From: an uncultured Clostridia bacterium | Lineage (GTDB): Bacteria > Bacillota_A > Clostridia > Christensenellales > Aristaeellaceae | Length of the DNA: 13,350 nucleotides | Direction of reading: 5' to 3' | NCBI GenBank assembly: GCA_946408865.1 | Contig: CAMJTZ010000040.1 | Location: forward strand, 1-13,350 | In this document: positions 6,587 through 12,453 of the stretch, one piece after another | Position numbering within the stretch: the first letter of the stretch is position 1 | Layout: every line of letters starts with the position of its first letter | Made by a program: the position numbers and the translations under genes | The notes under the pieces: generated by a model | The model's input: the letters and a program-made list of their open reading frames with translations, nothing else | Databases searched by the model: none | What the model was told of the DNA's origin: nothing

Positions 6587-8239
6587 ATGACCATTGATGA
6601 AAAATACAGCGCCTGGCTTTCCTGCCCGGCCATGAATTCCGAACTGACTGAAGACCTCCGATCCATGGACAGCGATGCGAAAAACGACAGTTTCTATCGC
6701 GATCTTGCCTTTGGCACCGGCGGACTGCGCGGCGTGCTCGGCGCCGGGACGAACCGGATGAACCTCTTCACGGTGCGCAAAGCGACCCGCGGCCTCGGAA
6801 AATACCTCCTGGAAGCCTTCCCGTCCCCCTCCTGCGCCATCAGCTGCGACAGCCGGATTCACAGCCGGGACTTCGCGGAGCTCACCGCCGCCGTTTTCGC
6901 TTCCATGGGCATCCGCGTGTATCTCTATCCGCGTCTGCAGCCGACGCCGATGCTCTCCTTCGCCGTGCGCCATCTGCACACCTCCGCCGGCGTAATGATC
7001 ACCGCGTCGCACAATCCGGCAAAGTTCAACGGATACAAGGTCTACGGTGCTGACGGATGCCAGATCACACTGGAAGCGGCGGACCGGATTCAGCATTATA
7101 TCGACGGAGAAAGTGATCTTACGGACTCCCTGCCCGATTTCAGGCATTACCTGGATCAGGGGATGATCACATATATCACGGAGGAGACCATCGAAGCCTA
7201 TTATCAGGCCGTATGGAAACTCCGGATCGCGCCTTCCTCTGCGCCGCTGCACCTGGTCTATTCCCCGCTGAACGGTGCGGGGAACGTTCCGGTAAGGGAG
7301 ATTATGCGCCGCCTGGGCAATATCCGGGTGGATATCGTTGCGGAGCAGGAACAGCCGGACGGCCATTTTCCCACCTGTCCCTATCCGAATCCTGAAATCC
7401 GGGAAGCCATGGCCCTGGCCATCCGGAAAACCATCGAAACCGGCGCGGATCTTTGCTTCGCGACCGATCCGGACTGCGACCGCATGGGCGCCGGCGTCCG
7501 CAGAGGCGGCGACGTCGTCCTGATCAGCGGAAACGACATGGGCGTCCTGATGCTGGACTATCTCTGCCGGAATCTTCCCGCCTCCCCTGCCTCCCGGGTC
7601 GCCGTCAAGACGATCGTATCCACGGAAATGGCCGCGGCCATCTGCGCCAAATACGGCGTGGAACTGCGCAACGTGCTGACCGGCTTCAAGTTCATCGGGG
7701 AACAGATCGGCCTGCTGGAGAAGGAAGGCTGCCCGGAACGGTTCCTCTTCGGCTTTGAGGAGAGCTACGGCTACCTTTCCGGAACCGACGTGCGCGACAA
7801 GGACGCCGTAAACGCCGCGCTGCTGCTGTGTGAAATGGCGTCCCGGCTGAAGGAGGAAGGCAAAACCCTGCTGGACCGGCTGGAGGAGCTGCGCGCGGAA
7901 TTCGGTTTCTTTGCCCAGCGCCTGCTCACCTTCCAGTATGAAGGCGAGGACGGCGCGCGCCGCATGGCCGCGATTATGGAGAATCTCCGCTCCCCCGCCA
8001 TGCTGGCCTCTCCGGACCTGCCCGTTTCCCGGCGGACGGACTACCTGCACGATGAAACCGGCCTTCCGAAGAGCGACGTGCTGGAGTTTATCCTCTCCGC
8101 GGACGAAAAGTTCATCGTCCGGCCCTCCGGCACGGAACCGAAGCTGAAAGCATACCTCTTCTCCCGGGGAAGGGACCAGGCCGCCGCGGAAAAAGCGCTT
8201 GATACCCTGGAAGGGAAAGTCCGCGTCCTGTGCGGGTAA
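6587..8239 (+). CDS. pgm: Alpha-D-phosphohexomutase (phosphoglucomutase/phosphomannomutase)
   Basis: The 550-residue protein shows all four active-site loops of the alpha-phosphohexomutase superfamily. The phosphoserine loop is TASHNP (S141), the metal loop is DPDCDR (D294, D296, D298), the sugar-specificity loop is GFEESYGY (G389-Y396) and the phosphate-binding loop is RPSGTEPK (R512-T516). The opening FGTGGLRG and the length match the long Firmicutes class (PgcA type), which interconverts glucose-6-phosphate and glucose-1-phosphate via a 1,6-bisphosphate intermediate. The GEES-type loop is compatible with glucose, but mannose- or pentose-phosphate activity is not excluded. Glucose-1-phosphate feeds UDP-glucose, glycogen and surface polymers, which fits nearby envelope genes. 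AAAGGA precedes the ATG. No convincing own promoter is seen after the upstream terminator. Confidence 0.93.
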   Translation: MTIDEKYSAWLSCPAMNSELTEDLRSMDSDAKNDSFYRDLAFGTGGLRGVLGAGTNRMNLFTVRKATRGLGKYLLEAFPSPSCAISCDSRIHSRDFAELTAAVFASMGIRVYLYPRLQPTPMLSFAVRHLHTSAGVMITASHNPAKFNGYKVYGADGCQITLEAADRIQHYIDGESDLTDSLPDFRHYLDQGMITYITEETIEAYYQAVWKLRIAPSSAPLHLVYSPLNGAGNVPVREIMRRLGNIRVDIVAEQEQPDGHFPTCPYPNPEIREAMALAIRKTIETGADLCFATDPDCDRMGAGVRRGGDVVLISGNDMGVLMLDYLCRNLPASPASRVAVKTIVSTEMAAAICAKYGVELRNVLTGFKFIGEQIGLLEKEGCPERFLFGFEESYGYLSGTDVRDKDAVNAALLLCEMASRLKEEGKTLLDRLEELRAEFGFFAQRLLTFQYEGEDGARRMAAIMENLRSPAMLASPDLPVSRRTDYLHDETGLPKSDVLEFILSADEKFIVRPSGTEPKLKAYLFSRGRDQAAAEKALDTLEGKVRVLCG

Positions 8240-8250
8240 TTCGCGCCACG

Positions 8251-8282
8251 AAAAAAACTGCCAGCATGCGCTGGCAGTTTTT
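8251..8282. terminator. Bidirectional terminator between pgm and the zinc-ribbon gene
   Basis: CTGCCAGC (8258-8265) and GCTGGCAG (8270-8277) form an 8-bp stem with an ATGC loop. Seven A precede it and five T follow, so it can stop transcripts from both converging genes. Confidence 0.88.
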
Positions 8283-8291
8283 CAGTACCGA

Positions 8292-8582
8292 TCAGAACCG
8301 GGCCTGACGCTGTGCTTCGAAGCACTCACGGCAGTACACGGGACGATCTCCGCGGGGCTGGAAAGGAACCTGGGTTTCGCATCCGCAGCCGTCGCAGATG
8401 ACGGTGAACATCTGGCGGGGAGCACCGCCGTTACCGTTCTGGGCCCGACGGGCAGCACGGCAGGCGGGGCAGCGGCTGGGTTCATTCTGGAAGCCCTTCT
8501 GCGCGAAGAATTCCTGTTCGCTCGCAGAGAAAACGAATTCGTTGCCGCACTCACGGCAGGTCAGAGTCTTGTCCTCGTACAT
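8292..8582 (-). CDS. Small double zinc-ribbon protein
   Basis: A 96-residue cytoplasmic protein with two four-cysteine zinc sites. The first, C9-x2-C12 with C38-x2-C41, has the TCRECGNEFVFSASEQEFFA pattern of the zf-trcl domain, including KGF and EPSRCPACR. The second, C63-x2-C66 (plus C68) with C84-x2-C87, matches the CxxC-x17-CxxC ribbon family: ICDGCGCETQVPFQP then PVYCRECF. The middle (about 44-57) is an RNG-rich linker. Such proteins are common and highly expressed in Clostridia; their role is unknown, with nucleic-acid or ribosome contact a fair guess only. AGGAGG sits 8 nt before the ATG. A strong promoter and a leader of about 130 nt precede it. Confidence 0.9.
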   Translation of the reverse strand: MYEDKTLTCRECGNEFVFSASEQEFFAQKGFQNEPSRCPACRAARRAQNGNGGAPRQMFTVICDGCGCETQVPFQPRGDRPVYCRECFEAQRQARF

Positions 8583-8715
8583 GGATAAATCCTCCTAAAT
8601 AAATGTTGTTTACCCGCGCCATTGGTGATGAACTGTGCCCCGTTCCATTCAATGGTTATGAGAAACAACCATGGAGGAAATGAACCGCAATAACGACCAG
8701 GGGTTGGGTTTACCC
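8583..8715 (-). promoter_or_regulatory. Long structured 5' leader of the zinc-ribbon gene
   Basis: About 130 nt separate the predicted transcription start from the ATG, long for this window. The leader repeats GGGTAAAC at both ends (minus strand, 8715-8708 and 8616-8609). It also contains TCCTCC (8678-8673), which could pair with the GGAGGA of the ribosome binding site (8595-8590), and ATTGAATGG/CCAATGG-type pairings. It matches no riboswitch class that I recognise. Confidence 0.35.
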
Positions 8716-8719
8716 TGAA

Positions 8720-8748
8720 ATTATAACATGTTGTTTTTGTTTTGTACA
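8720..8748 (-). promoter_or_regulatory. Strong promoter of the zinc-ribbon gene
   Basis: On the minus strand TGTACA (8748-8743, 4/6) is followed after 17 bp by a perfect TATAAT (8725-8720) with an extended TG motif (TGTTATAAT). Confidence 0.75.
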
Positions 8749-8837
8749 GAACAATTTTTACAAAAAAAGGAAAAGGCGGCGCAACAAAATGGAAATAGAC
8801 GGATTTTTACATTATGCTTCCCTTTTTTGCGGAATTA

Positions 8838-8846
8838 TGATACAAT
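8838..8846 (+). promoter_or_regulatory. Extended -10 promoter of the LysM precursor gene
   Basis: TGATACAAT contains an extended TG plus TACAAT (8841-8846, 5/6). Only a weak -35 (TTCCCT, 8818-8823) lies 17 bp upstream. Between this and the divergent promoter (8749-8837) I see only AT-rich DNA with A and T tracts. Confidence 0.5.
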
Positions 8847-8851
8847 AATTT

Positions 8852-8888
8852 CGGAAAAATTACAAAAAAACCGAAAAATATTTTTCCG
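8852..8888 (+). repeat. 9-bp inverted repeat at the 5' end of the LysM mRNA
   Basis: CGGAAAAAT (8852-8860) and ATTTTTCCG (8880-8888) are perfect inverted repeats with a 19-nt loop. They begin at the predicted transcription start and may cap the mRNA 5' end. A second small hairpin, TGCCG/CGGCA (8929-8946), holds a GGAGG in its loop. Confidence 0.4.
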
Positions 8889-8984
8889 CTCCTGCTGCCA
8901 CATCCCCTCTGTCATCCGTATATACAGGTGCCGGGAGGAAACGGCAGAAAAAAATACCGAAACAGAATCAAGGAGGATACTGAA

Positions 8985-9245
8985 ATGGAAAACAACATGA
9001 ACGAACTGAACCTCAACGAAATGGAAGAAGTATCCGGCGGCAAGCGCCACTACAAGCCCGAACCCGATCGCGCAGGCTGGATCCAGCACAAGGTCGTCCC
9101 CGGGGATACCCTGATCCGTATCGCGCAGCGCTACAACGTCATCAGCTACAAGCTGATCATCAAGTGGAATCCCCACATCGACCCCAGCACCAACATCATC
9201 ATCGACGGCGAATACCTGTGGGTCAAGCCGAATGCCCGCAACTGA
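8985..9245 (+). CDS. Double-glycine-leader LysM protein precursor (86 aa)
   Basis: The product has two parts. Residues 1-19 form a bacteriocin-type double-glycine leader: an acidic amphipathic helix with LNLNEMEEVSGG, matching the L-x(2)-E-[LM]-x(2)-[VI]-S-G-G consensus recognised and cut by C39-peptidase ABC transporters. Cleavage after G19 would release a 67-residue basic protein. That mature part is essentially one LysM domain (about 32-81), with HKVVPGDTLIRIAQRYNV, then LIIKWNPHID and IIIDGEYLWV, the usual beta-alpha-alpha-beta order. LysM modules bind GlcNAc-containing glycans such as peptidoglycan. The inferred product is a small wall-binding protein exported without a Sec signal. AGGAGG lies 8 nt before the ATG. 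No C39 transporter is in the window. Alternatives are an effector, a bacteriocin-like wall-targeting peptide or a wall-organising factor. Confidence 0.88.
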   Translation: MENNMNELNLNEMEEVSGGKRHYKPEPDRAGWIQHKVVPGDTLIRIAQRYNVISYKLIIKWNPHIDPSTNIIIDGEYLWVKPNARN

Positions 9246-9263
9246 TTCCCCGGCAGATCAGCA

Positions 9264-9296
9264 GCGCTCCCTGCGAAAGCAGGGAGCGCCTTTTTT
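9264..9296 (+). terminator. Strong Rho-independent terminator of the LysM gene
   Basis: GCGCTCCCTGC (9264-9274) and GCAGGGAGCGC (9279-9289) form a perfect 11-bp stem with a GAAA tetraloop, followed by C and six T. The T run overlaps the stop codon of the convergent gene. Confidence 0.95.
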
Positions 9297-10158
9297 ACGG
9301 TTCTGCCGGTTCTTCCTTTTTTTCCGGCCGTTTCCGCCAGCGGACAAACCGGTACGTCCTTTCCGCGTTCAGATCCGTCACCTGCAGATGATACCCTTCC
9401 AGTTCAAAGCAGGGAATCTCCGTGCCGTCCCCGTCCGCCGTCTTCATCGGCGCCGCTTCCGGCGGTACGTCCAGGATCGTCACGATGACCCCGCCGAAGG
9501 GCGGAAGGACATCCTCCTGTCCGGTTTCCTCCAGGTACGTCCGGTAGCGTGCCTGATAATCCGCAGAGCCTGTGCAGTGAATCAGAAGCGGATAGGACAG
9601 AAACGGCGCGAGGTCCTCCGGAACTGATTTTTCATCGTATCCGTAGGTCCGCAGCGTGCCGGCAAACATGGCGATATGAAATCCTTTCGAAGCATGCCGG
9701 ATCGCCAGCAGGTCCCCGATCCGCAGGGCCTGGGCACGCTTTTCCCCGGCGGCTTTCAGCGCTTTGTAAATCCCGATGTCCGGATGCGTATGATAGCTCA
9801 GAAGCCTGGAGATGGAATCATGCTCCGTGTATCCCAGATGCAGGCATATCCAGCGCGTAAACCCGGTGCAGTCCAGCCCGTACAGGTATTTCCGGTCCGT
9901 TTTGTAGTAATCCGAATTCTGGCCCGGAGAAGCCGGCTTCAGGATATTCTTCACATTCCGGCCGCCCCAGAAATAAGGACAGCCCAGCGGAAAGCGCGCG
10001 GCGATATCCGTGCCGTTTTCCGCGTTGTAGCGGACCAGGAAGGGATTCTCCTCCTCCAACATGGACAGTGCCAGTTCCAGCGCCCTGGAACGCTCAGCGG
10101 ACACGCCGCCCGGCAGCAGCGCCAGCAGGACCAGCAGCAGCGCCATGACTCTCTTCAT
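9295..10158 (-). CDS. Secreted NlpC/P60-family cysteine peptidase
   Basis: The 287-residue protein has a signal peptide (MKRVMALLLVLLALLPGG, cleavage near A21) and an NlpC/P60 domain. Its landmarks are YFWGG (62-66), the catalytic cysteine C97 in LDCTGF, GDLLAIRHASKGFHIAMFAG with catalytic H161, and a third polar residue, probably H194 in LLIHCTGS. Such enzymes cut D-gamma-glutamyl-meso-DAP or related bonds in wall peptides. The stretch between the YFWGG and DCTGF motifs is about 30 residues, longer than usual. No binding domain is fused; residues 205-287 form an unassigned C-terminal beta-rich part ending in a charged tail. GGAGG lies 6 nt before the ATG. It converges on the LysM gene, which could supply the missing wall-binding function in trans. 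Confidence 0.87.
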   Translation of the reverse strand: MKRVMALLLVLLALLPGGVSAERSRALELALSMLEEENPFLVRYNAENGTDIAARFPLGCPYFWGGRNVKNILKPASPGQNSDYYKTDRKYLYGLDCTGFTRWICLHLGYTEHDSISRLLSYHTHPDIGIYKALKAAGEKRAQALRIGDLLAIRHASKGFHIAMFAGTLRTYGYDEKSVPEDLAPFLSYPLLIHCTGSADYQARYRTYLEETGQEDVLPPFGGVIVTILDVPPEAAPMKTADGDGTEIPCFELEGYHLQVTDLNAERTYRFVRWRKRPEKKEEPAEP

Positions 10159-10189
10159 CCCGCACCTCCCGTATGTTTCAGACGCGTTT

Positions 10190-10218
10190 ATTGTACCCGG
10201 AAATCCTTTGCTTTACAA
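10190..10218 (-). promoter_or_regulatory. Promoter of the NlpC/P60 gene
   Basis: On the minus strand TTGTAA (10218-10213, 4/6) is followed after 17 bp by TACAAT (10195-10190, 5/6). Its -35 overlaps the -35 of the divergent promoter. Confidence 0.6.
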
Positions 10219-10241
10219 CCCTGTGTGCTTTCCGGTATAAT
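10212..10241 (+). promoter_or_regulatory. Promoter of the YfcE-type gene
   Basis: TTTACA (10212-10217, 5/6) is followed after 18 bp by a perfect TATAAT (10236-10241). Six bases of the -35 are shared with the divergent NlpC/P60 promoter, so the two cannot bind polymerase at once. Confidence 0.7.
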
Positions 10242-10248
10242 CCGGAAA
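10229..10248. promoter_or_regulatory. Palindrome flanking a -10 box: candidate operator
   Basis: TTTCCGG (10229-10235) and CCGGAAA (10242-10248) are perfect inverted repeats whose 6-bp spacer is exactly the TATAAT of the YfcE promoter. A protein bound here would block that promoter. Confidence 0.45.
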
Positions 10249-10250
10249 AA

Positions 10251-10266
10251 GGCCCGGAACCGGGCC
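10251..10266 (+). repeat. GC-rich palindrome at the start of the YfcE mRNA
   Basis: GGCCCGG (10251-10257) and CCGGGCC (10260-10266) are separated by AA. In RNA this gives a 6-bp stem with a GAAC loop near the 5' end and 18 nt before the start codon. Confidence 0.4.
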
Positions 10267-10284
10267 GGAAAGCAGGCGGAGCGC

Positions 10285-10767
10285 ATGGAAACACATCAGG
10301 GGGATCCGGACACCGTACGGGTCGCGGTCCTGTCCGATACCCACGGGCTGCTTCGGCGTGAGGTCGTCGCCGAACTGCAGGGCTGCACCCATATTCTGCA
10401 CGCGGGAGACATCATCCGCGAAAGCGACCTGGACGAGCTGCGCCTGTACGGAAACATCTATGCGGTCCGCGGCAACAACGATTTGTGGCAGCAGGGCCTG
10501 CGTGACCTGGCCGGCATCCTGCGCTTCTCCATCGCAGGCGTTTCCTTCCTGATGACACATGATCCCCGGGATGTTCCCCGCGATCTGGAAGGTGTGCAGG
10601 CGGTCGTCTGCGGCCATACGCACAAGTACCGCACGGAAGAAATCGAGGGCCGCCTGTGGCTGAATCCCGGCAGCTGCGGCCGTCCCCGCTTCGGCGGCGA
10701 TGTCACCATGGCCCGGATGTTCCTGAAGGACGGGAAAATCCTGCGCGTGGAGCGGATTGATTTCTGA
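10285..10767 (+). CDS. yfcE: YfcE/MJ0936-type metallophosphoesterase
   Basis: A compact 160-residue calcineurin-like phosphodiesterase without signal peptide. Metal-site motifs in order are LSDTHG (D18, H20), HAGD (D42), RGNND (N64, N65, D66), LMTHD (H92) and CGHTHKY (H111, H113), ending with NPGS. This is the complete five-motif set of the YfcE/MJ0936 group, which hydrolyse phosphodiesters in vitro and whose cellular substrate is unsettled. After MTH the usual G-H is replaced by DPRD, a variation seen among short members but worth noting. The ATG at 10285 starts 16 residues before the first motif; the upstream GGAG is only 3 nt away, so initiation may be modest. It is followed 86 bp later by the SRAP gene and may be cotranscribed with it. 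Confidence 0.9.
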   Translation: METHQGDPDTVRVAVLSDTHGLLRREVVAELQGCTHILHAGDIIRESDLDELRLYGNIYAVRGNNDLWQQGLRDLAGILRFSIAGVSFLMTHDPRDVPRDLEGVQAVVCGHTHKYRTEEIEGRLWLNPGSCGRPRFGGDVTMARMFLKDGKILRVERIDF

Positions 10768-10796
10768 TCTTTTGTTTTTTGCAGTGCAGAAAAGCG

Positions 10797-10816
10797 GTCC
10801 GGAGCAGGATCCGGAC
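10797..10816. repeat. 7-bp inverted repeat upstream of the SRAP gene
   Basis: GTCCGGA (10797-10803) and TCCGGAC (10810-10816) are perfect inverted repeats with a 6-nt spacer, 37 bp before the SRAP start. A-rich sequence follows, so this is not a + strand terminator. It could be an operator or a leader hairpin. Confidence 0.35.
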
Positions 10817-10853
10817 AGAAAAAAACTTATCAGAAAGACCCGGAGGAAGAAAT

Positions 10854-11459
10854 ATGTGCTGCCGCTATCTGCTGGAGGAATCTCCCGCACTCCGTCCGAT
10901 CATCGAGGAAATGAACCGTTCTCCCCTTGCAGGCCGTCTCTTTCCCCGGGAATCCCTGCGCACGTCCGGTGAAATCCGCCCGTCCGACGTGGCGCCTGTT
11001 CTCGCGCCGGACCGCGCCGGCCGCCGCGCCGTTTTTCCGATGAAATGGGGCTTCCGCGGGAAAACCCTGGTGGTGAACGCCCGGACGGAAACTGCCGCGG
11101 AACGTCCTCTTTTCCGGGAATCCTGGCAGTCCCGCCGCTGCGCGGTACCCGCCTCCTGCTACTTTGAATGGGAGCATCCCGCCGCGCCGGACGGCAGAAG
11201 GAAAACCGGCGCAAAATTCCGCCTGCAGGATCCGGAGGCTCCGCTCACCTGGCTGTGCGGCCTCTACCGGCTGGAGGAAGGGATTCCCTGCTTCGTGGTG
11301 CTGACCCGCGCCCCCGGAGAGCCGATCCGCTTCATTCACGACCGGATGCCCCTGATTCTTCCGGAAAGCGCTGTGGAGGACTGGATCCGGCCGGAAACCC
11401 GCCCGGAGGATCTTCTGGCACTGGCGCGGACGGAGCCGCTGTTCCGCCCGGCTGTATAA
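10854..11459 (+). CDS. yedK: SRAP-domain abasic-site protein (YedK/HMCES family)
   Basis: The 201-residue protein starts MCCRY, placing the catalytic cysteine at position 2 so that Met removal exposes it. The other active-site residues fall at the E. coli YedK positions: N75 and R77 in VNARTET and E105 in YFEWEH; H162 in FIHDRMPLIL completes the set. SRAP proteins form a stable thiazolidine cross-link between Cys2 and abasic sites in single-stranded DNA, shielding replication forks. The start is fixed by GGAGGA just upstream and by the need for Cys2. Position 3 is cysteine where many family members have glycine (MCGR). It shares direction with the YfcE gene and ends at a bidirectional terminator. 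No LexA-type operator was recognised. Confidence 0.94.
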   Translation: MCCRYLLEESPALRPIIEEMNRSPLAGRLFPRESLRTSGEIRPSDVAPVLAPDRAGRRAVFPMKWGFRGKTLVVNARTETAAERPLFRESWQSRRCAVPASCYFEWEHPAAPDGRRKTGAKFRLQDPEAPLTWLCGLYRLEEGIPCFVVLTRAPGEPIRFIHDRMPLILPESAVEDWIRPETRPEDLLALARTEPLFRPAV

Positions 11460-11470
11460 AAAGGCGCATG

Positions 11471-11510
11471 AAAAAACCGGCTGCCGTTGAATGACAGCCG
11501 GTCTGTTTTT
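11471..11510. terminator. Bidirectional terminator between SRAP and DUF4097 genes
   Basis: ACCGGCTG (11476-11483) and CAGCCGGT (11495-11502) form an 8-bp stem with an 11-nt loop. Six A precede it and six T follow from 11505, serving both converging units. Confidence 0.87.
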
Positions 11511-12452
11511 TATTCTCCCGCAGCCGGAGCGATCCGGACATCCCCGGAGGTCGTGCCGATTTCCACCTTCGCGCTGCCGTCGCCGCAGACATACCGGTCG
11601 CCGTCTTTGGTCAGCGCCAGATCGTAACTGAATTTTCCGCTCGTCTGATCCACCTTCGCTGTAAAGCCGGGATTCGCGGGCAGGAGGACTGTTACGTCGC
11701 CGGAAGTGGCCCCGATCTTCAGGTCGCTGAATTTCAGCAGTTCCACCTCCACGCGTCCGCTGGTGGATCCGGCTTTGACGCTGCCGGCCTCTTTCGCTGT
11801 GACGCGTACCGCCCCGGAGGTGGATCCGGCTTCCGCCTTTTCGATCCGGTTCGCTTCCAGCGTGACGCTTCCGCTGGTGCATCCGAGACTCGCCCGCTCC
11901 GTTTCGCCGGTCAGCTTCATTCGGATGCTGCCGGAGGTGCAGTCTGCTTCCGCCTGCTTTGTTTCCGCGGTGACATCCATGCTGCCGCTGGTGGCTGTCA
12001 GGGACAGTTTTTCCGCCTTCATCGCGGGAAGGATCAGATCTCCGGAAGTCAGATGAATTCCCGCTTCTCCCAGGGCAGTCCCTTCCGGCAGCGTGACCGT
12101 CAGTTCCTTCCCCGGCATATTCCAGCGGATACCGGGTTTTGTGAACTGCACCCGCAGCGTATCGCCGTCCATCCACCACTGCAGCTTCTCATCGTCCGCC
12201 AGGGCGCGCTGCGCGGTTTCCCGCAGGGTGACCGTATTCTCCGCATGGTAAGCCACGGTGATCTTTCCGCTGGTCCAGTTGGTTCCGGACCGTATCCCTG
12301 ATTTCCGTTTCACCGGCCGTATACTTGTCCGCGTTGGCGTAGCTCCCCAGCCCCTGCGTGCCGAATCCGCCGGTAAGATTCAGAATCAGCGCGCACGCCA
12401 GCACCATCCCGCAGATCACCATTGCAATTTTGATTTTCTGATCCCTGCTCAT
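11510..12452 (-). pseudogene. DUF4097 beta-repeat membrane-anchored protein, frame broken near 12281
   Basis: Two overlapping frames together make one recognisable protein. The first starts at 12452 with MSRDQKIKIAMVICGMVLAC, an N-terminal membrane anchor, and runs to about DTVRN. The sequence then continues one base out of frame from NWTSGKITVAYH to a TAA at 11510-11512. The second part has nine T-S-G turns, most spaced 18-21 residues apart (TSGSMDV, TSGSIRM, TSGSVTL, TSGAVRV and so on), the beta-helix pattern of DUF4097. The shift lies in 12275-12290. One extra base, or loss of about eight bases coding for the residues usually found before the tryptophan, would explain it. The first frame begins 1 nt after the anti-sigma stop, so it belongs to that operon. 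Real decay, sequencing error and recoding are all possible. Confidence 0.8.
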
Positions 12453-12453
12453 T

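Noticed and set aside
8671..8718. A 15-codon + strand mini-gene (MEEMNRNNDQGLGLP)
   Set aside because: It has no properly spaced ribosome site or promoter and lies in the leader of the opposite gene.
8928..8984. GTG start extending the LysM protein by 19 residues
   Set aside because: The extension would bury the double-glycine leader, lacks a ribosome site, and is replaced by an ATG with ideal AGGAGG spacing at 8985.
9676..10284. Upstream extension of the YfcE frame into the region opposite the NlpC/P60 gene
   Set aside because: The extension crosses the YfcE promoter and is antisense to a real gene. The ATG at 10285 gives the normal family length.
11580..12050. Regularly spaced short DNA repeats (about 57 bp) resembling a repeat array
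   Set aside because: They encode the T-S-G turns of the DUF4097 beta-repeat and vary at synonymous sites, so they are protein repeats and not CRISPR or mobile DNA.
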